Source of the DNA: Caldifarciminota bacterium | GTDB lineage: Bacteria > Hydrothermota > 32-111 > QNBC01 | Direction: 5' to 3' | NCBI GenBank assembly: GCA_023132105.1 | Contig: JAGLYS010000076.1 | Coordinates: forward strand, 1 to 5,805 | DNA: 5,805 nucleotides | Shown here: positions 1 through 5,758 of the stretch, one piece after another | How positions within the stretch are numbered: position 1 is the first letter of the stretch | Layout of the letters: every line of letters begins with the position of its first letter | Notes under the pieces: generated by a model | Database searches by the model: none | What the model saw: the letters and a program-made list of their open reading frames with translations, nothing else | What the model was told of the DNA's origin: nothing | Position numbers and translations under genes: made by a program

Positions 1-265
1 TCTCTATAATTTCATCTATGCCTTCTGTTCCACATAATATTTCAGTAGTTCCTTTATAATCACTTTTACACCTAAAGCACTCGTTTTTATTCGTAATAAT
101 TCCGTAAACAGGATTAAATTTCTCAACTATATTATAAAATTTCTTGACATTAGTATCGCAAGAAATTGCATATAATGCAAATTTATCTTTATATTTTTCT
201 AATATCTCAATCGTATTCAATCCGACTGATCCTGTAGCACCAAGTATTGTAACTTTTTTTATCAT
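1..265 (-). CDS. dxr: 1-deoxy-D-xylulose 5-phosphate reductoisomerase, N-terminal part (cut by window edge)
   Basis: Family role: NADPH-dependent rearrangement and reduction of DXP to MEP, the committed step of the non-mevalonate isoprenoid pathway, in the cytoplasm. Only the first 88 codons are present; the gene continues past the left edge. The reading starts MIKKVTILGATGSVGLNTIEIL; GATGSVG at residues 9-15 is the dinucleotide-binding loop (usually G-S/A-TGSIG in this family), in the expected first beta-alpha unit. The catalytic and metal-binding domains lie outside the window, so the call rests on the N-terminus plus its position after cdsA, a common arrangement. The ATG overlaps the cdsA stop as ATGA (4 nt), and no Shine-Dalgarno is visible in the 20 nt before it, so translation is probably coupled to cdsA. 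Its product feeds the polyprenyl precursor supply used by UppS, two genes upstream. Confidence 0.9.
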   Translation of the reverse strand, partial: MIKKVTILGATGSVGLNTIEILEKYKDKFALYAISCDTNVKKFYNIVEKFNPVYGIITNKNECFRCKSDYKGTTEILCGTEGIDEIIE

Positions 266-1110
266 AAGAACAAAACCATTTTCAAATATAGATAATAATA
301 AATGAACGGAACCATAAATAAAAATCCATCGAATCTATCCAAAAGCCCACCATGCCCGGGAAGAAATTTCGATGTATCTTTGATATTCAAGTCACGCTTA
401 AAAAGAGATTCCGTTAAATCTCCGATTTGGCTAAGAATTGAACCGATTATGCCAATGGCAAATACATCATAATAATTCAACAGATCCCCGGATATAACCT
501 TTATAAAAAAAACACCACAAATAGAAAATATTATATTTCCAATAGCTCCTTCCCAAGATTTCTTAGGACTAACCCTGGATAATAATTTATGCTTTCCAAA
601 TCGAATACCTACAAAATATGCTCCCGAATCACCTAACCAGCCTAAAGCAAATGGCAATAACGCAAAATAAAATCCATTTCTATATGGCAAATCAAAATAA
701 AGAGGTAATTGTCTTAGAAAAATCAAATGTCCAAGGAGCCATGGAATAAAGAAGGCACCCAATACCGTTGAAGCCACATGATAAATCGGTCTGTCAGTTG
801 TAGTTCTTGTCAGTTCAAATATGCTTATGATAAGATAACCAAGTGCCAGTATAAGAAACAGGAAAAAATAGCTATGATAAAACATTGTAAGAACAATTGC
901 TGCTCCCATTATTGATCCGAATAATTTATGAGGAGCCATTTGTTTATATTCAAGTATTTTAAAAAATTCAAATGACGAAACAGCACACAATAGGGCAATA
1001 AATATACCGAAATAGTAATTTCCAAGATAAATTAGAAAGATTATGAGTGGAACCCAGAAAAAAGCTGTTAAAAATCTTAATGCTACTTCATTTTTGTTAT
1101 ATTTAGACAT
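262..1110 (-). CDS. cdsA: Phosphatidate cytidylyltransferase (CDP-diglyceride synthase)
   Basis: Makes CDP-diacylglycerol from CTP and phosphatidic acid at the cytoplasmic membrane, the branch point for phospholipid synthesis. The protein has 282 residues, a normal length, and is strongly hydrophobic with several membrane segments (for example about 12-45, 65-98, 112-132, 148-168, 190-206, 214-230 and 262-282). The family signature is complete at residues 235-261: S235, K238-R239, K244-D245, then PGHGG (251-255) and DRFD (258-261). A second conserved block, SPKKSWEGAIG, lies at 181-191, and G-D-S-G around residue 161 is also typical. The ATG lies inside the last codons of uppS (8-nt overlap) behind AGGAAA about 9 nt upstream. 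The stop overlaps the dxr start by 4 nt. Nothing looks broken or missing. Confidence 0.97.
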   Translation of the reverse strand: MSKYNKNEVALRFLTAFFWVPLIIFLIYLGNYYFGIFIALLCAVSSFEFFKILEYKQMAPHKLFGSIMGAAIVLTMFYHSYFFLFLILALGYLIISIFELTRTTTDRPIYHVASTVLGAFFIPWLLGHLIFLRQLPLYFDLPYRNGFYFALLPFALGWLGDSGAYFVGIRFGKHKLLSRVSPKKSWEGAIGNIIFSICGVFFIKVISGDLLNYYDVFAIGIIGSILSQIGDLTESLFKRDLNIKDTSKFLPGHGGLLDRFDGFLFMVPFIYYYLYLKMVLFL

Positions 1111-1816
1111 TACCGAATTTCCTATCTCTACTATTGTATACCGATAATGCCTTCAACAATTCTCCTTTATCGAAATCAGGCCATAATATATCTGTAAAAT
1201 AGAATTCAGAATAGGCAATTTGCCATAAAAGGAAATTAGATATTCTAATCTCACCACTTGTGCGTATAACAAGATCAGGATCAGGAATATCTTTTATATA
1301 AAGGTATTGTGAAAAATTCTCACTATTTATATCCTTTTCCTCTAATTCATTATTTTTAATCCTTTTGATAATTTTTTTCACCCCCTGAACAATTTCCTCT
1401 CTTCCTCCATAGTTGACAGCCAATATCAAATTCAGACCCGTATTAAATTCCGTTTTCTCTTCGATCCGTCTTATAACATTCAAAACATCCTTAGGTAGTT
1501 TTTGTTGCTCTCCAATAATTCTAACTCTGACATTATTTGCAATAAGATCATTAAGTTGCTCTTTCGCTGTTTTTATAAAAAGTTTCATTAAAAAACTTAC
1601 TTCATCAAGAGATCTCTTCCAATTTTCAGTAGAAAATGTATATAGTGTTAGATACTTTATTCCTAATTCTCCCACATTTTTAACAATTTCTTTGGCCCTC
1701 TTTGCCCCTTCTCTATGCCCCATTACTCTGGGTAGATTCCGCTTTCTTGCCCATCTCCCGTTTCCATCCATTATAATGGCAATATGTAATGGGACATCAG
1801 GCTTGTTTTCCCTCAT
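1103..1816 (-). CDS. uppS: Undecaprenyl diphosphate synthase (cis-prenyltransferase)
   Basis: Condenses isopentenyl diphosphate onto farnesyl diphosphate in cis to give the C55 carrier lipid precursor for peptidoglycan and surface glycans; soluble or membrane-associated. Length is 237 residues, within the usual range. Conserved elements in order: HIAIIMDGNGRWA at 11-23 with the catalytic Asp17; GHREGA from residue 33; TLYTFSTENWKR at 57-68; NYGGR at 135-139; DPDLVIRTSGE at 179-189; R-x-SNFLLWQ at 191-199; YSE at 202-204 with the substrate/metal-site Glu204; WPDF at 212-215; and a YNSRDRKFG tail. Single-chain bacterial UppS homodimerises. The start overlaps the frr stop by one base (TAATG) with only a weak GGAAG 4 nt before it, so coupling to frr translation is likely. 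A polyprenyl synthase of another chain length cannot be excluded by sequence alone, but UppS is by far the likeliest. Confidence 0.97.
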   Translation of the reverse strand: MRENKPDVPLHIAIIMDGNGRWARKRNLPRVMGHREGAKRAKEIVKNVGELGIKYLTLYTFSTENWKRSLDEVSFLMKLFIKTAKEQLNDLIANNVRVRIIGEQQKLPKDVLNVIRRIEEKTEFNTGLNLILAVNYGGREEIVQGVKKIIKRIKNNELEEKDINSENFSQYLYIKDIPDPDLVIRTSGEIRISNFLLWQIAYSEFYFTDILWPDFDKGELLKALSVYNSRDRKFGNV

Positions 1817-2373
1817 TATACTTCCATAACTTCCTTGATCTTATCATTCACCATTTTTTCGATTTTTTCAATATAATTATCGGTTATTTTTTGAATTTCT
1901 TCAAGATCAAGATCCCTTTGATCCTCGGAAATATCTCCGCTTTTTTGCAATCCTTTTATATCTTCATTAGAATCTCTTCGTATATTTCTTATGGCAACTT
2001 TTGAATCCTCTCCCATCCTCTTAACAATCTTACTGGTTTCAATTCTTCTTTCTTCACTAAGAGAAGGAATATTAATTCTTATAGCTTTACCGTCATTTGT
2101 AGGATTAAATCCTAAATTTGCAACTTGAATTGCTTTCTCAATACTCTCAAGTTGTGATTTATCCCATGGTTGAACAATCACTAAAGTGGCATCCGGAATA
2201 GATATATTTGCTACTTGATTAAGAGGTGTTAAATTCCCATAGTAATTAACTTGAATATCCTCAAAAAGTCCTATTTTTGGTCTTCCGCTTCTTACCTTAT
2301 TAAATTCATGTTTAAGTGATTCAATTGATTTTTGCATTCTTTCTTTTGTTAATTTTATTGCCTCTTTATTCAT
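1816..2373 (-). CDS. frr: Ribosome recycling factor
   Basis: Splits post-termination ribosomes together with EF-G. Full length at 185 residues and collinear with the family: a helical domain I start; VRSGRP at 27-32; the domain II region with NYYG at 43-46 and TPLNQVA at 49-55; VQPWD at 67-71; LGFNPTNDGKAIRINIP at 87-103; SEERR at 106-110; and RNIRRD at 129-134, which carries the conserved Arg residues that contact 23S rRNA. The C-terminus is the long charged helix of the three-helix bundle. The ATG is preceded by GGAGG with 6-nt spacing, encoded inside the last codons of pyrH, and overlaps the pyrH stop as ATGA. The pyrH-frr pair is one of the most conserved gene neighbourhoods in bacteria, which supports the call. 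Confidence 0.98.
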   Translation of the reverse strand: MNKEAIKLTKERMQKSIESLKHEFNKVRSGRPKIGLFEDIQVNYYGNLTPLNQVANISIPDATLVIVQPWDKSQLESIEKAIQVANLGFNPTNDGKAIRINIPSLSEERRIETSKIVKRMGEDSKVAIRNIRRDSNEDIKGLQKSGDISEDQRDLDLEEIQKITDNYIEKIEKMVNDKIKEVMEV

Positions 2374-3098
2374 TCTTGTCCTCCACAGTCAATTATTGTT
2401 CCGATATCCTTACCCAAAACAATATTCTTCATATTATCTTTAGTGTATAGATTAAAAACAGCGATTGGGAGATTATTTTCCATACATAAACTCACAGCCG
2501 TTGTATCCATTGCCTTATATCCATTTTTAATAAAATGAAGATATGATATATTTTTCAAAAGAACTGCTTTACTGTTTTTTAATGGGTCGCTACTAAACAC
2601 ACCATCAACCTTTGTTCCTTTCATAATTATATCAGCTCCGATTTCAATAGCCCTTAGCGCAGCAGCAGTATCGGTAGAAAAATAGGGGTTGCCTGTTCCA
2701 CATGAAAATATTACTATTCTTCCCTTTTCAATATGTCTCAGGGCTCTTCGTCTAATATAAGGTTCGGCAACATTTGACATTGTGATCGCAGTCATAACTC
2801 TTGTAAAAACACCTTTTTTTTCAAGAGCACTCTGTACTGCCAATGAATTTATTACTGTTGACAACATCCCCATATAATCAGCTTGAACCCTGTCAATCTG
2901 AAGTGAACTAACAGCTTGTTGTCCCCTTACTATATTACCTCCGCCAATTACAAGACCAATATCTATATTATAATTATGGAGTTCGATAATATCATCAGTG
3001 AGTTTATCTACAATAACGGGATCAATAACATTGCCTTCTCTCGAAAGAATTTCCCCGCTTAGTTTTAAAACAATCCTCTTATAGCGGGGGCGATGCAT
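2370..3098 (-). CDS. pyrH: Uridylate kinase (UMP kinase)
   Basis: Phosphorylates UMP to UDP with ATP, feeding UTP and CTP pools; bacterial enzymes are hexamers of the amino-acid-kinase fold, not the eukaryotic UMP/CMP kinase fold. At 242 residues it has a normal length. Visible motifs: KLSGE at 12-16 (phosphate-binding lysine); GGGNIVRG at 52-59; R70 and D74 in the RVQADYMGMLST segment that holds UMP; GTGNPYFSTDTAA at 134-146; KGTKVDGVFSSDP at 160-172; and KAMDTTA at 195-201. All catalytic-site motifs are intact. The start overlaps the tsf stop by one base (TAATG) with AGGAG 7 nt ahead. The CTP made downstream of this step is a substrate of CdsA in the same cluster, though that functional link is an inference from pathway knowledge. 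Confidence 0.98.
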   Translation of the reverse strand: MHRPRYKRIVLKLSGEILSREGNVIDPVIVDKLTDDIIELHNYNIDIGLVIGGGNIVRGQQAVSSLQIDRVQADYMGMLSTVINSLAVQSALEKKGVFTRVMTAITMSNVAEPYIRRRALRHIEKGRIVIFSCGTGNPYFSTDTAAALRAIEIGADIIMKGTKVDGVFSSDPLKNSKAVLLKNISYLHFIKNGYKAMDTTAVSLCMENNLPIAVFNLYTKDNMKNIVLGKDIGTIIDCGGQE

Positions 3099-3694
3099 TA
3101 TTCTTCTCCTATTTTAAATCTTGCGAATCTCCTTACGGAAATATTTTCCCCCAGTTTGGCAATAAACCCTTTAATGAGTTCTTGTACGGTAACTGAACTG
3201 TCTCTTGCATATTCCTGTTCGAGAAGACATACCTCTTTATAATACTTTCTAATTTTTCCTTCAACAATATTAGTAATAACCTTATCCGGTTTTCCTGATT
3301 TTTTCATCTGCTCTGTATATATTTCTTTTTCTTTATCAATAATCTCATTAGAGACATCTTCTTTTTTTATATACTTGGGAGAAGCTATTGCAATATGCAT
3401 AGCAATCTCATGGGCAAGTTCTTTAAAATCTACTGTTCTTGCAACAAAATCCGTCTCACAATTGAGCTCAACCATAATTCCTAACTGCGATCCCGGATGA
3501 ATGTATGATTCGATAATTCCCTGATTAGCTTCCCTTGACATTTTCTTAACAGCATTTACTACACCCTGTTTTCGTAAATATTCCACAGCTTTATCAATAT
3601 TACAATCATTATTTACAAGAGCATTTTTACAAGCTAAAATTCCAGCTCCCGTTGTTTTTCTTAATTCTTTTACCATTTCAGGAGTTACTTTCAT
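3098..3694 (-). CDS. tsf: Translation elongation factor Ts, short form
   Basis: Nucleotide exchange factor that releases GDP from EF-Tu. The N-terminal UBA-like domain (about 1-52) has LRKTTGAG followed by ILACKNAL, and the core has ELNCETDFVAR at 76-86 with the TDFV motif (81-84) that contacts EF-Tu. The C-terminal part has the usual GKPDKVITNIVEGKIRKYYKEVCLLEQ region from about 134 and ends in GENISVRRFARFKIGE. At 198 residues it is a short EF-Ts, about the length of the Thermus protein and about 85 residues shorter than the E. coli one; from family knowledge, the short form has a single core subdomain instead of two. It is not truncated: start and stop regions align with the family ends. 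A strong GGAGG lies 5 nt before the ATG, and the gap after rpsB is 11 nt, the classic rpsB-tsf pair. Confidence 0.98.
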   Translation of the reverse strand: MKVTPEMVKELRKTTGAGILACKNALVNNDCNIDKAVEYLRKQGVVNAVKKMSREANQGIIESYIHPGSQLGIMVELNCETDFVARTVDFKELAHEIAMHIAIASPKYIKKEDVSNEIIDKEKEIYTEQMKKSGKPDKVITNIVEGKIRKYYKEVCLLEQEYARDSSVTVQELIKGFIAKLGENISVRRFARFKIGEE

Positions 3695-3705
3695 TCCATC
3701 CTCCC

Positions 3706-4707
3706 TTACTCAGATTTTTTTGTCTTTTTAACAACTTTTTTTGTTTCTTTATTTAACTTGTTGGCTTTTTTATCGGCTTTCTTTTCCTTTTTTTCTATAT
3801 CTTTAACATCTGTTTTTTTTGGCTTTTCATTAGCCTTTGTTTCGGTTTTTTTTGTGGTTTTAATCGTTTCCTTCTTGATGACCTTTTTTACAGTTGCTTT
3901 TTTTACTGTCTTTTTTACCTGTTTGGTTTCTATTTTTTCCACCTTTTTATCTATATCCTTATCTTCCTCTACCTTGCTTTTTTCTATCATTACTTCCTCT
4001 TTGGCTCTTTCCTTCAATTTATCATGAATCTCATTGCCCTCTTCAATTGCTGCGGCTATTATTGAAGTAAAAAGATTGATAGAACGGGTTGCATCATCAT
4101 TTCCCGGTATCGGATAATCAATATTATCAGGATCAATATTTGTATCAACAATAGCTACAACTGGAATTCTAAGTTTCAATGCCTCTTTATATGCTATATC
4201 TTCATTTTTTATATCAATTATAAAGAGTATATCAGGCAAATTGGTCATATCTTTTATACCATTGAGATACTTATTTAGCTTTATTCTTTCCTTGTGGATT
4301 TTTAACGCCTCTTTTTTAGGCATATTACTTGCTCTTCCATCAATTTCCATCTTCTCATAATCAAGCATTCTTGCAATAGTTTTTTTTATTGTCCTGAAAT
4401 TAGTTAACATTCCTCCAAGCCATCTATTAGTAACATAATATGCATTACATTGTTCTGCGCACTCAAATATTATATCCTTTGCCTGTCTTTTTGTTCCTAC
4501 CATCAAAACTTTTTTCCCTTCTGCTGTCTGGTCACATACAAACTCATATGCCTCTTGTAAATGCTCAAGCGTTTTTTCAACATCAATTATATGTATTCCG
4601 TTTTTTTCTCCATATATAAAATCCTTCATTTTCGGATTCCATCTCCATGTTCTATGACCAAAATGTGCTCCGGCCTCGAGTAAAGTTTTAACACTTACAT
4701 CAATCAT
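3706..4707 (-). CDS. rpsB: 30S ribosomal protein S2 with a long Lys-rich C-terminal extension
   Basis: S2 binds late in 30S assembly near the back of the head-body junction. Residues 1 to about 230 are a complete S2 core: LLEAGAHFGHRTWRWNPKM at 9-27; GIHIIDVEKT at 37-46; VGTKRQA at 70-76; YVTNRWLGGMLTNFRTI at 91-107; LPDILFIID at 157-165; and IPVVAIVDTNIDPD followed by IDYPIPGNDDATRSI at 181-210. From about residue 231 to 333 there is an extra tail of roughly 100 residues made mainly of Lys, Glu, Thr and Val, with repeated KK-x-x/KK-x-x-x spacing and no aromatic residues. Bacterial S2 is usually about 230-270 residues, so the tail is a lineage-specific addition, probably disordered. The start is firm: AGGAGG then AAAA before ATG. 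Several runs of seven or eight A (coding strand) in the tail make this stretch prone to slippage or sequencing indels, but the frame is open to a TAA stop. Confidence 0.97.
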   Translation of the reverse strand: MIDVSVKTLLEAGAHFGHRTWRWNPKMKDFIYGEKNGIHIIDVEKTLEHLQEAYEFVCDQTAEGKKVLMVGTKRQAKDIIFECAEQCNAYYVTNRWLGGMLTNFRTIKKTIARMLDYEKMEIDGRASNMPKKEALKIHKERIKLNKYLNGIKDMTNLPDILFIIDIKNEDIAYKEALKLRIPVVAIVDTNIDPDNIDYPIPGNDDATRSINLFTSIIAAAIEEGNEIHDKLKERAKEEVMIEKSKVEEDKDIDKKVEKIETKQVKKTVKKATVKKVIKKETIKTTKKTETKANEKPKKTDVKDIEKKEKKADKKANKLNKETKKVVKKTKKSE

Positions 4708-4711
4708 TTTT

Positions 4712-4808
4712 CCTCCTATAAAAAAATAGTTTTTCCTCCACCGACAATAAGAGTAAACCTGATAGGCACTATCCTCTCATACAGATAGTCGGTGTGTGAA
4801 TTTTGAAA
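4712..4808 (-). promoter_or_regulatory. Structured rpsB leader, candidate autoregulatory element
   Basis: This gap between rpsI and rpsB is by far the longest within the cluster. On the transcribed (minus) strand, CACCGAC (4794-4788) can pair with GTCGGTG (4745-4739), a 7-bp closing stem. Inside it, GATAGT (4773-4768) can pair either with the upstream ACTATC (4789-4784, sharing two bases with the outer stem) or, through GATAG, with the downstream CTATC (4765-4761); the two pairings exclude each other. A GGAGGAAAAA copy begins at the base of the outer stem and a second copy forms the real rpsB ribosome-binding site. Leaders upstream of rpsB that bind S2 and repress the rpsB-tsf operon are known in other bacteria; I do not recognise this one as a named family. 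Assigning S2 control here is an inference. Confidence 0.45.
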
Positions 4809-5195
4809 TTATCTCTTTGAAAATTGGAAAGCCTTTCTTGCTTTCTTCAATCCATATTTTTTTCTTTCTTTAACTCTGGCATCCCTGGTCAGGAATCCTG
4901 CTTGCTTCAATACTTTTTTAAGTTCAGGATGCTCATTAACCAAAGCTCTTGCTATACCAAGCCTTACTGCATCAGCTTGTCCTGCTATACCACCACCTTT
5001 GGCATTAATAATGACATCATAATTTTCAGTCATATTTGTAATTTTAAACGGCTGTTCAATATTAACTATAAGATCCATTCTACCAAAATAATCAGTGAAA
5101 TTCTTACCATTAATTCTTCTCTTACCTGTTCCCTGCCTGAGAATTACACTTACTGAAGCTTCCTTTCTTCTGCCAGTAGCTCTTATCTGTTCCGT
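4809..5195 (-). CDS. rpsI: 30S ribosomal protein S9, apparent ACG start codon
   Basis: S9 sits in the 30S head, and its C-terminal tail reaches the P-site tRNA. Reading from ACG at 5195 gives 128 residues, a normal length: TGRRK at 7-11 (the universal N-terminal block), YFGR at 36-39, the family signature GGGIAGQADAVRLGIARAL at 67-85, TRDAR at 103-107, ERKK at 110-113 and the invariant SKR end. The nearest in-frame ATG (5078) would start at residue 40 and delete the TGRRK block, so it cannot be the true start. An in-frame TAA at 5199-5201 closes the frame upstream, leaving only ATT (5198), ACG (5195) or ATA (5186) before the conserved region. AGGAGG at 5202-5207 lies 6 nt before ACG, the same spacing as in rplM, and only 3 nt before ATT. 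ACG is therefore the best start, or an ATG changed by a T-to-C substitution or base error. It follows rplM by 17 nt. Confidence 0.95.
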   Translation of the reverse strand, partial: TEQIRATGRRKEASVSVILRQGTGKRRINGKNFTDYFGRMDLIVNIEQPFKITNMTENYDVIINAKGGGIAGQADAVRLGIARALVNEHPELKKVLKQAGFLTRDARVKERKKYGLKKARKAFQFSKR

Positions 5196-5207
5196 AATTT
5201 ACCTCCT
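5193..5207 (-). promoter_or_regulatory. Ribosome binding site deciding the rpsI start (ACG)
   Basis: AGGAGG at 5207-5202 is a perfect Shine-Dalgarno core. The six bases TAAATT separate it from ACG at 5195-5193. The in-frame ATT directly upstream would have only a 3-nt spacer and follows the in-frame TAA. Spacing therefore favours ACG over ATT as the initiation codon. Confidence 0.75.
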
Positions 5208-5212
5208 ATTAG

Positions 5213-5638
5213 CTAACTTATTTGCTCAGGGGTTTGAGCTTGATGTGGATGCTCGTTTTGTTTATATACTTTTAACTTCTTGAGCATTTTTCTGCCAAGT
5301 TTATTTTTGGGTATCATTCCCCTTACAGCGTGTCTTAATACTCTATCAGAATGCTTTTTCATCATCATTTTCAACACTACACTCTTTGCATTGCCTATAA
5401 ATCCCGAATGGCTGTGATATGTTTTTTGATTAAGTTTATCACCTGTAAAATGAAGCTTATCTGTATTGATAACTACTACAAAATCACCAGTGTCTACATG
5501 AGGAGTATATATAACTTTATTCTTACCTCTGAGAATATCAGCAATCTGAACTGCGAGTCTTCCCAATACTTTATCTTTAGCGTCTATTACATACCATTTT
5601 CTTTCGATATTTTCCTTTTTTGCGACATAAGTCTTCAT
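5213..5638 (-). CDS. rplM: 50S ribosomal protein L13
   Basis: L13 is an early-assembly 23S rRNA-binding protein. The 141-residue product has the usual length and motifs: KWYVIDAKDKVLGRLAVQIA from about residue 14, LRGKNKVIYTPHVDTGDFVVVIN at about 36-58, the TGDKLNQKTYHSHSG segment, and the family signature region AVRGMIPKNKLGRKMLKKLKVY at about 104-125, followed by EHPHQAQTPE. The ATG is preceded by GGAGG with 6-nt spacing. It is the first gene after the promoter at 5682-5710 and is followed by rpsI, its near-universal partner. Confidence 0.98.
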   Translation of the reverse strand: MKTYVAKKENIERKWYVIDAKDKVLGRLAVQIADILRGKNKVIYTPHVDTGDFVVVINTDKLHFTGDKLNQKTYHSHSGFIGNAKSVVLKMMMKKHSDRVLRHAVRGMIPKNKLGRKMLKKLKVYKQNEHPHQAQTPEQIS

Positions 5639-5640
5639 CT

Positions 5641-5650
5641 GTTACCTCCA
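5641..5650 (-). promoter_or_regulatory. Ribosome binding site of rplM
   Basis: The minus strand reads GGAGG, then TAACAG, then ATG: a strong Shine-Dalgarno with 6-nt spacing. It is listed because the rpsI site has the same layout (GGAGG, TAAATT, ACG), which helps to place the unusual rpsI start. Confidence 0.85.
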
Positions 5651-5681
5651 GATATTACCAGTCTATCATCCATAGAAATGC

Positions 5682-5710
5682 TATATATCATATAATCATA
5701 CAAGTGTCAA
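5682..5710 (-). promoter_or_regulatory. Sigma70-type promoter for the rplM-rpsI cluster
   Basis: On the minus strand TTGACA (5710-5705) is a perfect -35 box, followed by a 17-nt spacer and TATATA (5687-5682). A TG dinucleotide at 5690-5689, one base before the -10, makes it an extended -10 promoter. Transcription would start near 5675, giving a leader of about 37 nt before the rplM ATG. No comparably good promoter is seen elsewhere in the window, so this is the best candidate driver of the whole cluster. Confidence 0.75.
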
Positions 5711-5758
5711 TATTAAAACACATAGATGTTGTAGATAGGTATAGACATATATCAGATA

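Noticed and set aside
1413..2004. Two plus-strand open frames across uppS and frr
   Set aside because: They lie opposite well-supported uppS and frr coding sequence and resemble no known family.
3098..3694. EF-Ts as a truncated gene because it is much shorter than the E. coli protein
   Set aside because: Both ends and the TDFV core are present, and short EF-Ts of about 200 residues is a known natural form.
3758..4027. Plus-strand open frame encoding a Phe/Leu/Ser-rich, apparently membrane protein
   Set aside because: It is the antisense of the Lys-rich S2 tail: AAA/AAG codons read backwards give Phe and Leu. There is no independent support.
4716..4794. Intrinsic terminator or attenuator between rpsI and rpsB
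   Set aside because: The hairpin's 3' arm ends at 4739, but the T-run begins 12 nt later, so it does not directly follow the stem. The stem is also only 7 bp with a long interior. An attenuator cannot be fully excluded, but a simple terminator is unlikely.
4712..4808. Separate promoter for rpsB
   Set aside because: No -35/-10 pair with acceptable spacing was found on the minus strand; the best combinations have a spacer near 21 nt or poor -10 boxes.
4809..5078. S9 starting at the ATG at 5078 (89 residues)
   Set aside because: This would drop 39 residues with the conserved TGRRK block and YFGR, all open in the same frame behind a perfect Shine-Dalgarno. The start must be upstream.
5196..5198. 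ATT as the rpsI start codon, as known for infC
   Set aside because: Its spacing to AGGAGG is only 3 nt, whereas the adjacent ACG has the 6-nt spacing used in rplM. ATT remains a less likely alternative.
4824..5695. Three plus-strand open frames opposite rpsI and rplM
   Set aside because: They overlap clear ribosomal protein genes on the other strand and their translations are compositionally odd, so they are shadows.
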